Shown here: piece by piece, positions 9,971-23,870 of the stretch
Position numbering within the stretch: position 1 is the stretch's first letter
How the letters are laid out: the number at the start of each line of letters is the position of its first letter
NCBI GenBank assembly: GCA_963970005.1
Contig: CAXAMN010023662.1
Span: 826,958 to 890,957, forward strand
Reading direction: 5' to 3'
DNA: 64,000 nt
Origin: Durusdinium trenchii
Taxonomy: Eukaryota; Sar; Dinophyceae; Suessiales; Symbiodiniaceae
The notes under the pieces: model-generated
Seen by the model: the letters and a program-made list of their open reading frames with translations, nothing else
What the model was told of the DNA's origin: nothing
The model's database searches: none
Program-made: the position numbers and the translations under genes

Positions 9971-12900
9971 CTAGCTAGCGTTTCCTGGCTGCCGAAGTCC
10001 TATTGATATATAAATCGCATGGGAAACTAAGCAAACCATGCAGCCCTTCAAATGGGGTACATCCCTGTTGAGTTCAAGATCATTCACCAAAACAAGCAGA
10101 GTTGAGGCTCTGGCATGTGTTGTGGCCCAAGCGAAGTTGCCCGGCATGGAAGCGTCGAGCCGCACAAAAGCTTCTTGCAGAAGAGCAAGCTCTTCCTCTT
10201 TTTCTTTCAGTCGCCCTTCAAGCATCTCCACCTGCTCTGCACCTGTGGCAAGGAGCCAATGAAGCATGCTATAAAACAAAACAAATCGATGCAGGTGGAA
10301 TCCTCTGGATGACCCACAACCCTCCAGCAAACTCGGGCAAGTCTTTTCCTTTCAATTCCCTGTGGACTTGACACAAGATGCCCGTGTAAATGTTGCTATT
10401 CAGAGAATTTCCTTCCATGAACGTGTAGACCTTGTCGTCCAAGGTCTGTTCCACCAAGATTGCGATCTGTCCCTTCAAGATCGTGAAGTACTTATCTGCT
10501 GCTTTGTTGAGCCCATCCACGTCCACCCTCTGGTAATCTTCTACAGGAAAGTCTTCGCCGCCACCTTCTACAAAGTTGGTCATCGCAGGCATGCGTTGGG
10601 CCACCTGGACGTCATCCGTGTCTGCTTCACCATCCAATAATCCTTGCAATACTTTCAGGTACTGCTTAATACCCTTGAAGCAGCTACAGCTCACGGTCTG
10701 CGCCCAACAACTGTCCTTCCTGGGCCTGGCTCCTGCAAGCATGGCTAGATCAAGGTGCTTCTGCATCAGGTCCACGCGGACAGATGCAGTACTGTGCTGA
10801 ACAAGATCCTGAAGGAACTCGTTGCCCTTTCCAAGCTGTGAGACAACGAGACGTTCATATGTGGAATCCAGAAGGTTCTTGAAGTTGGTCTGATCCTTCA
10901 TCATAGCGTGTTGGTTGGAAAGAAGTTCGTGGATCTTTGCCACAGGGGCCTTAGCCGTACAGTGGCCTTTAATGCAACTGCTCATTGCGGAGAGGGTTGC
11001 TTCGCAAGAATGTTTACAGTATTCTAATGTATTCTACTTCCTGCTTGCAATGGATTCCCCAATTTGATAGGACCAACCTGAACTAGGAATGATTTGATCA
11101 TCAATGCCCTTCACGACCAAAGCATGTGATACAAGAAAAAGTAGAAAGCTCACAAGCAGAACAATTTGGAAATTAGTGAAGGCAAAACACCTTATAGATT
11201 CGTTCAACATGTTCGCATAGCACTTCGATGATCTCCTGGACATCTAAGAGTCGTTCGGTGACCATGTCCTTGATGACTGCATGCTTATTGAAGCTGCCGG
11301 TCATACCATTGTTTGAATACCCACTCTTGCTGTAGACCTCCTCCAGGCTAAACTCCCGCATTTCATGAGCAAAAATTGCATGTTGGTAGACCCTGATGGC
11401 CCGGCCAAGGGCTGCATGAGGTGTGAGTTTCATGTCCATCTGCTTCCCTGTGAATGTTCCATCGACCATCGAGCTCAACTGCTTCAAAGGCAGGCGTTTC
11501 TGCAGAGGGAGGGGCAAGTCGGAGCGCTCCTGCATGACACTAAAACCGTAAGTGTGAAAACACGAAAGGTATGGAGTGTGGAGTCCAACGTGTTTGGCGN
11601 NNNNNNNNNAAGCTGCGGAAGCTGCGAACCATATGTTTTGAGGCTCGAAACTCACAGTAAGAACCACCAAGTGTGACTCCACCCAGTGGCCAAGTACCAT
11701 GTCGACCAGCAACTTCAAACTACACATAATATAGGCTGATCATTGGTTTCTAGACAGCCCGCTTCACTTGATACAAGCTGAACCTTGAAGCTGTGTTCTC
11801 GGAATGTACTGCAAAGCTGGCATAGCATAAGCAACGTTGATCGGTGCACTTTCTCGGTGCACATTTCAAGACGTCATGGTCTAAAAATGTCTAAAGCCTC
11901 AATGACTTATGGAAGCTATAGCATGAGGGTCAATTGAAACCCATTGAAATCCAATACCCTGGCATAGCAAAAGGCTTGTTTGCATGAATACCGCTGATGT
12001 GGCATCTCCTCCGCGAATGTCGCCGCAAAAGGATTTTCCATGCCCAGTGTCTTCTTATCGAACATCCAATGATGCCGTTTCGCATACCTTGATGTGCTGC
12101 GGAGAGACCCAAAATCAAGGGGTTATTTTAACAGCTCTATAGAATGTTCCTTTCCATGGGCCAGGAGATACAATCACCGACTCAGCTAATCTCAGATGCT
12201 TTGCAGATCCGACTTGATGTCATTGTGCTTGCATTCAAAAATGCCCTTCAACACGGTCTGGAAGTCGAGCATATACTCATCCCATCCTTGGGGGAGGTGA
12301 CCCTGGTGCCCTTCGGATGATCGAACAAAACAGGGTCGGCCACTCCCATGTCCTTTCACGTGGTTCAGAAAGGTATAATAAACGTGTAAAAGGCATAGCA
12401 TCGGAAGTTTGAAAGCTTAGACAGCTTGGACATGTGTTTACTTTCTAGGTACAGTAGGCCTGTCAATGGGAACATTCCCAACTGTACGAGTAGCTCTTAG
12501 ATGATTTTGGTCCAGCAACGCTGCCACATGGAGTCCGCATCGAGATCCACAGATTCTCGAAGATTCTTGCACTCCTCCAACAAGGCCTCAATCTTCTCCT
12601 GACAATTCGAAGTGCGGCACCTGTTCTGAGCAAACTTGGAGCTTCGCACACCAACCACTCGCAACACCTTGGAGTGGGTGTCTTCATTGTATCACATTGC
12701 TCAACATTGAAGCCCCTTTTGGCTTGAACCCTCGTTGGAAGCCTGACGAGTTCTTCTCTTGAACCTTCATGTTAGGATAGTAGAAGTGGAGGATTTCATG
12801 TTATAAGCACCACCATCACTGCTTCTCCACACAGAAGCGAATGAGCTTGTACCCATCATATCTCATCATCAGTACGCCTTCAGAGTTTATCGAGCAGAGT

Positions 12901-15900
12901 GGGGCTGCTTCATACACACTTTGAGCCCACTGTCACATGCTGACAAAGCCAGCACCATGTCTCCTTCACGGCAACCGTGAGGTTGGTACGGTTGAATTCC
13001 ATAAAACCGGACCTGAGCCAAATCATCATTGAAAATGGATATGGATCAATAGTATGTGGCAAGTTGTGAATGCTTCATAATGCTTCCGGCACAAGAGTTT
13101 GAACTCTTGTGCAACTCATGAGATATCCGGAGCCATGGTTCCCACGTTTCAATCATGTTCAAACCCTTTTGGCAAAATGTCATCGAGGTTCTGATCGATC
13201 CAAATCAACCGGATATTTGGAATCCAGGATCAAAGAAGCATGTTGTCCAGATCACCCTATCCAAAATCAACGCCAGACTTCAAGAAAGTACACATCATGC
13301 TTCTGTGGATGTGCTCGCCATTTATGCTCAGGAGCGGACAATCTGCTTTGCATGTCGTCCAGCGCGGACCCGATACCCAAGGCCTTCAGGACTCCTGGCT
13401 TAACCTTATTCGAGCAGTGTGAGGCTGGACCATTGTGGCCTCGTGGAAACTGTATTCACTACCCGTACCCCTCGCAGCCTGCCTGTGCACCAGGCTCCTT
13501 CTCCTGCAAGTGCTCAATCCTCTCATTGATTTTCTTTTGTTCCTTGGATAGTCCCTAACTGTATGAGCATTACTTCAAGGATGAGCAAGCATGAAAAAGA
13601 AATGTCTTGCATGACCGGGCTTGGCGCAGCCATGCGCAGCCAGGCATCCCCTGGGATCAATGCCCGGTCGTACCGGCGTCGCTCATCAAAGCCCATGCTG
13701 TCCTTGTCAATCCCCTCCTCGAAGTGCAACATCACAAAGTGCACACGCTTGAACTTGTCCAAGTAGCCAGCACAGTAGCTATTCAACTCAGAGACGGAGT
13801 GCAAGTCACCCAGCTGCTTGTTAAAGTAATTGATTACCACCAGTGCATGTTTGGCATTCAGCCCAACGTCTTCCAACATCGAGAAGTCGATTTGTGTTTC
13901 ATGGCTTTTCTCTGCCTCCAGGGTTTGCCGATCTCCCAACAAAAGCATGCACCCACGACGAAAGGCAGTGGCGCAGGCGCGAACCACCATGCCTTGCACA
14001 CGGCGACAGGGATCACTGACTCATCCTTCAAGTAGTGCTCCACAATCTGCCGGATGTTCTCCGAATCTTGCTCAGCTTTGTCCTAAAGCCAGTGTGCAGA
14101 ACATGTGAAAGCGCGTACGAATCCAGTGACACAAGCTCTCTCAGCACGAGCTCAAAGGAACAACCACAAACAGGCAGACAGTCCTGCAAGCCAGGCAAAT
14201 CGGTGATGTCGATATCAAGCTGGTCTTTATCGCTGATCTCAACTGTCAAAGCCTGCCAAATGCAGTCGCACTTTCAATGACAAAGCATTATAGTGTCTTG
14301 GTGTGTGAACTTTAGTGTGAACTTTACCACGAAGGTGTTCTGGAGCCTGCCTGCCGTCAAAATACTCAAATATGAAAAATGATTGCTAACTTCTGATGTA
14401 GATCTAGCTTCCAACTGCGCGTCATCTGTTCGTGGTGATTTCTTGCGATTCTGTTCGGTGCCTTTGGAGGGGCAAACAACTCAAGCAACTGGGTAGCAGG
14501 CTAGTTCGCCCCACCCCACCTGGTTGCTGAAACTGTTGCGCTTCTGCAAGCTTTTCATATGCTCTGTGACCTTTCTTTGGACCTCTGCTTGATTGTGCAG
14601 CTTCTCCCCGCCCACGACATAGCGAGAATGCTCTGAAAACCTGATGATGTAGCGCACTGGGCAGCGGTTGCCCGTGTTGCCTCAGCTCTTCCCTCCCTTG
14701 AGCCTTTTGACCGGGCCAGGCCATTCCCAATTCTGGGTGCACATCTAAACGGCAGCACTGCAGTAAACGTGAAACCTCAAGGAAACTCCACAGGAAGTCT
14801 TGAGCTTGACTCTTCTAGCTGCAGGGTCTCCACTCGCCATGCTGCAAAGCTGAAGAACAAGGGCCGATACTCATGTGCAGGCTACGTTCGCCATGTCAAC
14901 TAAAAAGTCATCAAGAGATCATATCTACAGAAGAAGACCATCTACACACAAACTCGTGGCGACCTACACCGATCTCCGAGCTTCGATCTGTGTAGCCCAC
15001 TGGGAATCTGAGAATTGCTTCCTTGCGATGGTCCGGATTGGACGGTGTTCAGGCAATGGTCCCTCTGCAACACAAAATGGTCTCCCCGTGATGTTCACAA
15101 TTATATTTCTTGTGGCCTTTGCCATTCAGGATTCGTCCAAAAATGCGCCGATGCTTCACCTAGCTGGCAAAGCACTTCAACTGACTTGAAGAGATCCAGA
15201 GTGAGGTTTTTGGGGTCATGGATGGTCATGGTTCCCAATGGTTCCCCTAGAAACAGGTGGGCACCAAGCTGGTGTACGATGAGCAATTCAACACCAAGCC
15301 ACGCTTCGTTTCATTCCGTCCAAAAAACAACGGATGCTTTCCAATTCAACACCAAACCACTCTGACCAATGTTAAAAATGACATGTACTCCGTTGGTCCC
15401 CCCTTAGGAGCTTCAACCCTGTATGCTTTCCCCTCTACAGTATGCCCTCCGTGCAGCTCGTAGCAGAACCACAGTCTCCAGCAGTTCAGCCATGTTCAGA
15501 AAGCTTAGACTTCTGAGACGTGAGCACGATCATGAGGACTTCACCCAAAGACATAAGCAGGATAAGCAGGGAGATGAAACACTGAGTATAATACCTGAAA
15601 GAATAATGCAAGTGGACAACCATCTGTTTGTGGAGGATAATGGTCTTTCCAGCGGCCACGTTCCACTTCCATGATTATTTCAGGGAATAAAAAATCCCGG
15701 TCCACAGGTGAACTTCAACTCAATCGACTTTACCTCTGGCCCAGCATCGATGAGGCTTGTCTTCCCCACAGACTGCATTCCGACAATCACCATCACCGGC
15801 ACGCGCACCTGGAACACACTCACACAGACCGATCCAATGGGAGGACCAAGCATGCTGGTTTGACCCTGGCGGGGCATTGGGGGTCAAAACAAAGCATTCA

Positions 15901-16130
15901 GCTGACATCATTGACCCGGTGATTGGTGCTTTCTCCAACAGTAGTGGAAGCCTCTGCCGGTGATTTGTCCTCAAGACGTTTGGACTTGTGATGCTTCATG
16001 AGCCTTAGCGTTGACACCAAAACATGTGGGCCTTGTCCTTGAAGTCAGGATCTATCTCTTGAACCGACTTCAGCAGGCTGTAGGCGCTAAGCAAAGCTGG
16101 GTCCTGCAAACATGAATGAGCCAAGCAAAC
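9971..16130 (-). CDS. Dynamin-family large GTPase, multi-exon
   Basis: Membrane-remodelling GTPase of the dynamin superfamily. The P-loop exon is precise, 15808-15734, between a CAG acceptor and a GTAAAG donor: it reads PVMVIVGMQSVGKTSLID, matching the dynamin G1 motif GxQSxGKS. The G3 exon near 14.25-14.18 kb reads DIDITDLPGLQ, giving DLPG. The next block (about 13.99-13.57 kb) contains ALVVINYFNKQLGDL, the position of the G4 TKxD motif, which is altered here. Stalk-like helical blocks follow at about 12.6-12.5, 12.3-12.2, 11.5-11.2 and 10.98-10.3 kb, and a final coiled-coil block (EGRLKEKEEELALL) ends at a stop at 9971. An upstream block (SAYSLLKSVQEIDPDF, about 16.1-16.0 kb) may be the N-terminal helix. 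No PH domain is visible. The scaffold gap at 11600 lies in an intron or exon edge. The subfamily cannot be told. Confidence 0.75.
11600..11609. other. Assembly gap (10 N)
   Basis: Ten N bases inside the dynamin-like gene. A fixed run of ten is often a placeholder, so the true gap length may differ. Confidence 0.98.
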
Positions 16131-16926
16131 ACCAAAGAAAGAAATACTTTCATGTTCGCCTTGAATGCATTTTCTGGCTGCAATGGACTTTTCCTGTGAC
16201 ACGGTGAGCCAACAGGTGTTGTTCCTGACTCTGACACATCGAAGAAGACTCATCAAACACGTCTCACTAATGAACAACAGAATACCAAGCGGTGGCCGAG
16301 CTATTTCTGAACCTGTGGGAACCTTCCTTACTTAATACATTCTACCGGTTTTTTTTCAACTCATTTTGTTTTATCAGGTGCCCTATTTTGCCTGTTATGG
16401 ATATCAGCCTTTCTGCTCATCTCCATCCACTTCGATGGCCAAAAAGAATGGGACGACCCATCATGTCACCTGTCCTTCAGTGAACAACATGCCATGGGCG
16501 TGGTCAGGGCCATATCTGCAGATGCGTGGGGTGCTTGAGACACTAAGCTGCAGGTCTGCAGGTTCAACGAATGGAACAATGAGCCTGGCGTCTCAGCTTG
16601 TGCATCACACAAACAACTTAGCCAGAAAACAATGCACTGCTGCCACATCCAGGTCTGACACGTCTTTAAAATACACTTACACCCACTGCAGCCACGTCGA
16701 CTGATAGTGGTTCCTCCACTACTTTTGTTCACACAACTCCCTGATTTGGCAAAATGGTGGACTGCAGCCTGTACATACTTGCCACTACTCTAGGTCCGCT
16801 GAATGCAAGAATGCCGCAAAACGATCTCGGTTTCCGAGATGCTTCGCATTGGCTCTTCAACAGGAACCCTGCTTCTGAGCCCATGGATTAATGCCCACTG
16901 AGGACATGGGAAGTGGAAGTCCACCT

Positions 16927-19900
16927 TCAAGGGCTCAGCTTTTGGCCAAGAGGAGTCGACTTCTTGTTGCATCCAAGCAAAGCAACAGGTCGTCTCCTGA
17001 CGTGATTTTGAACAGGAGAGAAACAGGTCGTCTCGGGCGCAAAATCTCCAGTCATAGACGAGACATAAGACATATATAGAGACAACATAACCCATTCTAT
17101 ACAAGCTGCCGAAGGACAAAAAACTCTGCACGACCCCTCTATAGATTCCGTTGGTCCTGGTTGTTTTCCTGGTGGTATGATGAGGGGCAGCTGTCGTCCA
17201 TCCGGCACCTGGATGTTCACCATCTGCCCACTGTGGACGCCACAGGGCACTTGGATCTGGAAGACCTCTTCACTGCCTCAGATTGATTCGAGTGAAAGCC
17301 AACACCCTCAGCCAGCTGAACCCTGAGAGCTTGGTGGGGGGGAAGCGGATTCTTCCGCCCATCTTGCTCTGCAGGCAGCGAATCGGCGAAGAACTCTGCA
17401 AAAAACAACCATGAAATTGTGGATGCTTCGAATGCAAAGATGGTTCTGTCTCAGGACATCCTCCAAACCCGGGGAAGAAATGTCAAACCTATACCAAGAA
17501 CCTTCTAAAAGCAGACCAAATCTTCCTTGGCCCATCTGCGCCAGGATGCTCGTCGCCTCCGAGGCCTCTGGTAATGCCACCGGCTTCAGCTGCCCAGCGG
17601 CCACATCGAACTCCAGCTGCAAGTCCTGAGGCAAAAAAGACGGAACAAAAGTCACCGGTTGCGACATCTTGCAAAGAGGTCGACGCTTGTTGTGGTCGGG
17701 AAAGACGCTGTTTTTTGGAGCTGTAAAGCCTGCTGTCTTGCCGTTCATCTTGTTGCCCATACCCACGAAAATGCATGTAAGGCCTGTTGAAAACGAAAAA
17801 CAATGTTGGTAGATCCATTTGGCATTCTACTGAGCCTTCTCTCAACGGAATCCCGTCGATCATGACCATCTCAAATCCACCTGCAGCTTTGGCAACAACT
17901 AAGCCTCACATCTTGAACAACTTGTTTAAGTCCATACCGTCCATACCTATGAAGGAATATCTGCAGTCTATTTGCGGCCGTGTATGGGATGATCTAATGA
18001 TCAGGAAAGTCTAGATGAATTGAATCCCTCTCGCTGTCCGCCATCTTTTACCCCCTACTGTTGTCTGCCCACGCTATGGCCTGCCTCGCGGTGCTGCAGA
18101 TTTGCTGGCACCATGAGCGTGAGCTCGCGACCATCAGGCACCTTCACCTCTGAGTGTGTCTTGGTGAGCTACCCTCAACTAGGAAAGAAACTATGCCTGG
18201 AAGATTGACATGGAACCTCAAAACCAGTAGTTTGTGGAGGAAGCTGCAGGCTAGTTCCATGCTACTCCTCCCCGGGTGTAAACCTATTTTAGATATTTAG
18301 TTCCATGCGTTCTTCACCCCGATCAAGCCCGGGTGAACGAGTATCGGAAAGATTGAATCCAGCCTGGTGGACATAAAAGCGGTAAATGATGGTAAGTGGG
18401 AGTACAAAAAGGCAGCTGTTCACCACAACATGTTTAAAGAGATCAAACCATGTGCCTAAACAAAAAAAGACTTCAAATTCAAAAACAAATAAATCAAGTG
18501 TTCAAAGAACAGATTGTGGTTTCATGCGATTTCGGTTTCAGTGCCTTCCGCTTGTTCAGACCAACTCAACCTAAATGAAACCTGAGCTGTCAATCTGCCG
18601 AGTGCTTCCCTACCGTTACTACCCGCTTGGCATTTGATGCCGTGCCCCCCTTTCTCGCACCAAGACCCGCGAAAGGGCGCGCGACCCTTTCTCAGACGTC
18701 GCGCGGTTCGCCGAGGAGCGGCGATCTTTTGCCCTGCCGAGATATTGGGAGGCACTGAGATGCTGAGGAAGATCTTCCCACCCGAGCTGCTTCCGCCCAC
18801 CTCGTTTGGAATCGGTGGAATCGGGTGCGCCAAACGTCTAACTGTTGGGGGAAGGGCGAAGAATCTGCACTTGAGAAGAAGGAGGGGAAGAGCAGTGGAT
18901 ACAAAAAATGAGATGATGTGGAATGACCTTTGGCAAGTGGAAACGTGCGTTAGAATTTGATGGACATTTTGTGGTTGTGATTGTGTAGTACATGGAATCT
19001 GGCATCCGTAAGTTTAAGAGTCTACAGTTTCATTGTAGTTCCAAGAATTGTGGTTTAGTTGTGGCCTGTCCTGGGGAGCTTGATGTGGATTTGAGAAATG
19101 AGGCTGCCAGTGCAGCCCTCGAGATTTGTCTATCTTGAAGGCCTCTTGGCTTTCACTGACAAGAAGAACAACGCAGCCAGTTCTCCATCAAACAAGAGCG
19201 CGATGCAAGTTTGCAAGTCTATCCACTTGCGGAGGACTAAAAAGGGTCTGCAAGCTCATGTTTCAGAAATAAATCCTCCCAAAGTTGGAGGCGTAGGACA
19301 AAACAGGACCATACCAATGTCTTTTGGCCTCGTCAAGCCTCTTCCCTTTCTTTCGTCCGCACCCCACCACAAACTCCAGCCTGGGGAGCACTCACTGGGC
19401 AAGCGGTCGCTGCGGAGCTCGGGTTCGCCGGGCTGGGTGTGCTGACCTGAGTCATTCGGGGTGGTCGGAGTTCATCAAAGCAACTCTGATTTGGTTTCTT
19501 TCTCGATGCTAACTTGGACCAGGAAGGAGTTGCGGGAGCTCCCGTGGTAGCGAACGAACCGCTCCCTGTTTAATGGGGAATCTGGAGAATGAGACCGCCA
19601 GCTCCTTAGCTCCCTCCTGAGCAACCCCCCATTCTTCTTGTGCTGGATGATTCTTAGCGGGAAGTCTGTGAGACTACATGGCCTTTCAGGGGTCAATCGC
19701 CCTGTGTTCAGCCCATGATGAATGAAGGCCGGGCACTCACTCCCTCAACAGGAAAGGCAGGATTGATATGAAGAGGTTATGTGACAGGACTTGCTCAAGC
19801 TCAGAGTCTATGAAAAAGTGTTTTTCCAAATGACGGGCAAAACCAACCCTCCTTGGGGTATCCGTATTTTTCAGACACACTTGGACTTGGATGTTCTCCC

Positions 19901-22084
19901 CCATTGGCCCTGTTTTTCGCCCTCCGGATCCGCCTGCAAAGTTGATCCCGCAGCACAGCCCTCAGGAACCGTGATCTGAAAGCTGGTACCTTGGGCGCCG
20001 ACGCTTCGGAGAGTCCCAAAGGGGTGGACATGGATCGTTCTTTCCAACGGATCAGTGAAGTCCTCTGCGGAAATCTTGAAAGAAGCTACTGGAGATTTGA
20101 CCAAACCACCCATATCAACGCCAAGAATACGAACTCCCTCTGAACCACCTCAGCGAACCACCCAGCAGCCCTCTGAACCCCCTGTGGCTCATGGCTCGCG
20201 GCTCGCCTGTTCAGCCAGGAGGCCATCCGGACTCTTCACCGTGAGCGTTTGCCCAGGCACCACTCCTGGTGGCACTTGAATCAGAAAGCCCGCTGCGGCC
20301 GTGGCCGCCGTGCCCACCGAGGCGGGTGCCGATGCAGCGGGCGCGGCCATTGGGCCTGTGACTTGTCCCATGCCACGGTGCAGGAAGTCTTCAAACCTGG
20401 GCTTGGGCTGCAGTGCCAGGAAATGGGAGGTTGCTAATATAGGGGTCACTACGGCGTTTTCAGTGCACATTCAATTCTATTTCGGGGCTCCTACACTCAT
20501 GGGCAAGTTTCTGTGACAGTCTTAAATTCACAGTCTACTATTTGCAGCAAAAGGAAAACGCTGAGCCAACACACGTCTGTGTGGCCCTGGTGAAAATTAT
20601 TGAAAATCTGCAGGGAAGAAACTCAAGCTCCAATGAGCTTGGGATGCCAATCCTTGTGAAGCAACCTCGGATTGTGCCCGTTCCACCCCCATCTCACAGC
20701 TCGCAGGCCTTGCTAAGACAACTTGTTCTACAATTCTACACGAAGAGAGTCTTAGAAGACGTCTGAACGCACCAGTGGCAGAAGAAGATTAAAAAAAGAC
20801 TAGGAAAGCCTCAAGGATGGTTTGATCACTCGATTGCTGGGCATGAAGGTAAAGGCACAACCTCTTGGACAAGCCGACAGCAGAGCACCACGGGAATATC
20901 TTGCAAAATCATTGGGACATGCAGAGAGTACTCAGCTACTCACATACAGTCCATTGATACAATCACGAAATCACCTATGGATTCTGTTCACGTTTATCAT
21001 CGTTTATCTCTGTTGCAGGCCTTGGTCAATGCGCTTCCAAAACTTGTTTCTCCCTGTTCTCTTTCCTCAAAACGCACCAAGGGGCGGAAGACATCCCGCA
21101 CCCAGGCTTCCAGATATCTTCGTCGTTCCTCCAGCTGAGGACCGTGACAAGGAAGCCACGTCTTGCCTGTCACCGACCGTTGGAAGAACGAGGAAAAAAC
21201 AAGCTTAAAGGATTTGGGTCCGGGTCTCTCTTCAGTTTAGGTCCAAAATACTGGCATTTGATCTGACCAAGCTGATTTCGAGCGGCTCAAATGACCGAGA
21301 AGCTTCCACAAGTTCAATTTTGAGTTATATAAGTGGGCCAGGCTTGAACCATCCTCACAAGTGAAGAAGAAGGTCTGCAAGATTGACAGAGATCGGGCCG
21401 AATCGGGCCCACCTGGGAAGTAAGCGTGGATGTCCCTGTTGTGCACAGCCTTGTGAAATTCATCGAAGTCAGTGTAGCGACGTAGCACCTTGAGAAAGAG
21501 CATTAAATTCCCAGAGCACAACTCTGTAAGTGTTCAACCAGTAACAATGATTAGAACGAATTAGAAAAATCGCAGAGTAGCACTGTGCATATGCCGGCCT
21601 GCCACCTACGACCTTGCTCGTCCACCAAATGCATGGTGAAGTAGGTGACGCCACTGTGGCGAACGACGCCATCCTGCGCGCCACAAAAGGAGGAGTTGCT
21701 CATTGTTTTTCGAGTCATGTCATGGATTTATCAAGTGTGCGGGCCTAATGACACAATGTGGCATCATTTCCCTACATCCATCGACCTCATCCCAAACCAG
21801 ATCCACTGTCTCCATCTCCCACACAACCTGATTTTTCACATCCTACTTCCTACTTCCGCCACCCTCCTCCTCCTCGCCATCCCAGTCCCCACCCCATCCG
21901 CCCCCTCCTGTGGAAGGGAGACTTGTGCGATATGCAACCGGCCCTTGGAGAAGCTGCGCAGCTCCGACTGCAGCGCCGCCACGGCCAGGCCGCCCCCCAG
22001 CACCGCGCCCACGGGACCGGCCAGAACGAGGCCCAGGACCGAACAGCCGACGGTGGTGACCACCGCAGTCTCGGTGTCCGGCAT
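16927..22084 (-). CDS. PX-domain protein with N-terminal glycine-rich membrane segment and VPPG/PDG repeats
   Basis: The first block starts at ATG 22084 (MPDTETAVV) and continues into a small-residue hydrophobic stretch with GPVGAVLGGG, a likely membrane segment. Exon 21673-21613 (CAG acceptor, GTCGTA donor) reads DGVVRHSGVTYF and MHLVDEQ, and the block near 21.49 kb reads VLRRYTDFDEFHKAV, the phosphoinositide-binding core of a PX domain. After RFEDFL (about 20.38 kb) come repeated modules of the form VxVPxGxxxGxxLxVxxPDG: IQVPPGVVPGQTLTVKSPDG near 20.25 kb, ITVPEGCAAGSTL near 19.95, ISVPPNISAGQKI near 18.75, VKVPDGRELTLMVP near 18.13 and IQVPCGVHSGQMVNIQVPDG near 17.2 kb. A further block at 17.67-17.48 kb (FVPSFLPQDLQLEFD) is less repeat-like. 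PX recognition is firm. That PX and repeats form one gene is inferred from order and strand; two genes are possible, with a start near 20.36 kb. A role at a membrane is likely; the task of the repeats is unknown. Confidence 0.6.
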
Positions 22085-22923
22085 GGCCTGAAGCGGTCTG
22101 AATCGAAAAGGTCTAGTAAAACGTCTTATGAGGGTTTGAAGGGCAGGTGGTTGGGCTGGGTGTACAAATGTACACTGAAAGAATAAGGGAAGTGGCATGG
22201 CATGGCCCCCGAAAGGATTACAGCTTTTCTCTACAAACCCAGTGGTTGTCCACTTCTGTGATTGTTTCAGACGGTCTAGATGTGGAAGTGTGAGGCTCCG
22301 AGGGTGCTTTGGTCATGGTGTTGCATGTGATGACCAAATGCAAAATACATCGTGATGCTCCGTACAAAGACTTTCTTTCGATGCGTATGCCTGTGCACCA
22401 ATGATGTTTGACACAGTTTCACTGGATAACACCAGTACAGTTGAAAAGCTATAGCCAGCTTGCTATACTGGTTCAAAGACAGAACCAACATCTCTTGGCC
22501 ATCATGAACTCTTGCAAAGTTGTGTTGTGGAAAAGGACTTGGTAAACCACCTCACAACCACTACGAACTCCTGATAACAGATAATAGGATCTGATGTTGG
22601 CTGCCCTGCTGACCAGAACTGTTTCGCAGGTTGACCGTCGGTTGACCCGATGGCTCAGAACTTAGAACATCTCCGACCCCAACGAAGGCCGAGCCTGGAT
22701 GGAAGGCAAACCTAACGCGCTGTAATACTACCTACTGATGCTAGAGCCCCGAGAATGTGTTTGAATCTTTTTGTGACAAAACAGATTTGAGCGGCCAGCT
22801 CAACAGGACGTCGTGTAGCTAGGAAATACCTCTGTATAGCGAGAGGACTTCTTCACCAGTTGGGATACTGGTAAGCAGGTAGTTTCTCAGGGGCACTGCT
22901 GCATGTCTTCACCAGTTGTACTG

Positions 22924-23870
22924 TCAAAACTTCAATCCGATCAATTCGCTGTTTGAGGCGGACACCCTTTCTAATTCCAAAACCAGGCTGATTGGATCCA
23001 GACATGCAGCAAGCGCACCATAAAGCCCGATCGAAGGAGGACTACGAGGGGTACCCCTAACACTTTGAAGGGAATACCCAGCCTTTGAGCCTTCTCTAGT
23101 GAAATGGGTATGCCGAGACAAGCAGTCTGTGAAAAAGAGCCTTTGGTTATGAGACGCAACATGACAAAAAAACCTTTGGTCATTCAATGCATCAAAAACT
23201 CGCATGACTCACCAGACACAAGAAGCTGTTAGTGCTGATTTGCATTGACCACATTGACCAATGAGGCTCCTTGGCCGCCAGTCTTTGGGCCCATCTTTGG
23301 GGCCTGGCACTCATGGTCCAAGTCCTGCAAGTCATATGCAAAGCTATGGATGTCTTGTTGAGTTGGCTTCATGAAAGGTACGGTTAAAAAAACTCAAAAA
23401 CGCTGCTACCCTCGTTCACCAGCTAGAATAGATTGAATAGATTGGCCTCCACTCCGAGGAGACGGTTCTGATAAAAACCATGCAGCTAGAGGTTAGAGAA
23501 GTGCATTCGGCCCAAGCACCAACCTTGCCAGTTCTCCCTTCTCTCATCCCGAAGCTCCTCTGCGCACTGCTTGCAATGCGCCTTCACCTTGAGCACGCGA
23601 GATTGAGGTAAAAAATAATGGGTGATGTGAGCATCCGTTTGAGGTTCTAAAACATTTTCCAGACACGGCATCAGTTCCCAAAACGGATTCATTCCCATCA
23701 TTCCAAACTTTACAAAACGCAACTTTCTTGGGTCCCTTGTGTCCGGGCTCTTTCTCGCATTGACTGGGGAATGGAAGAACTTGGAGAAAGACAAGTAGGG
23801 CCGTAGCGTCTTTCCAATGTGAAACCACACTAAATGAAATGGACAGGGAAAATGAAAGTGTCCTTCCACC
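22924..23870 (-). CDS. Unidentified coding blocks
   Basis: Two minus-strand blocks look coding but match no family I know. The block around 23.6-23.5 kb reads VLKVKAHCKQCAEELRDERR, charged and helical. The block at 23.15-22.97 kb has hydrophobic stretches (VLGVPLVVLLRSGF). They lie between the stop of the sugar transporter at 24475 and the start of the PX gene at 22084. They could be one small gene. Confidence 0.25.
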
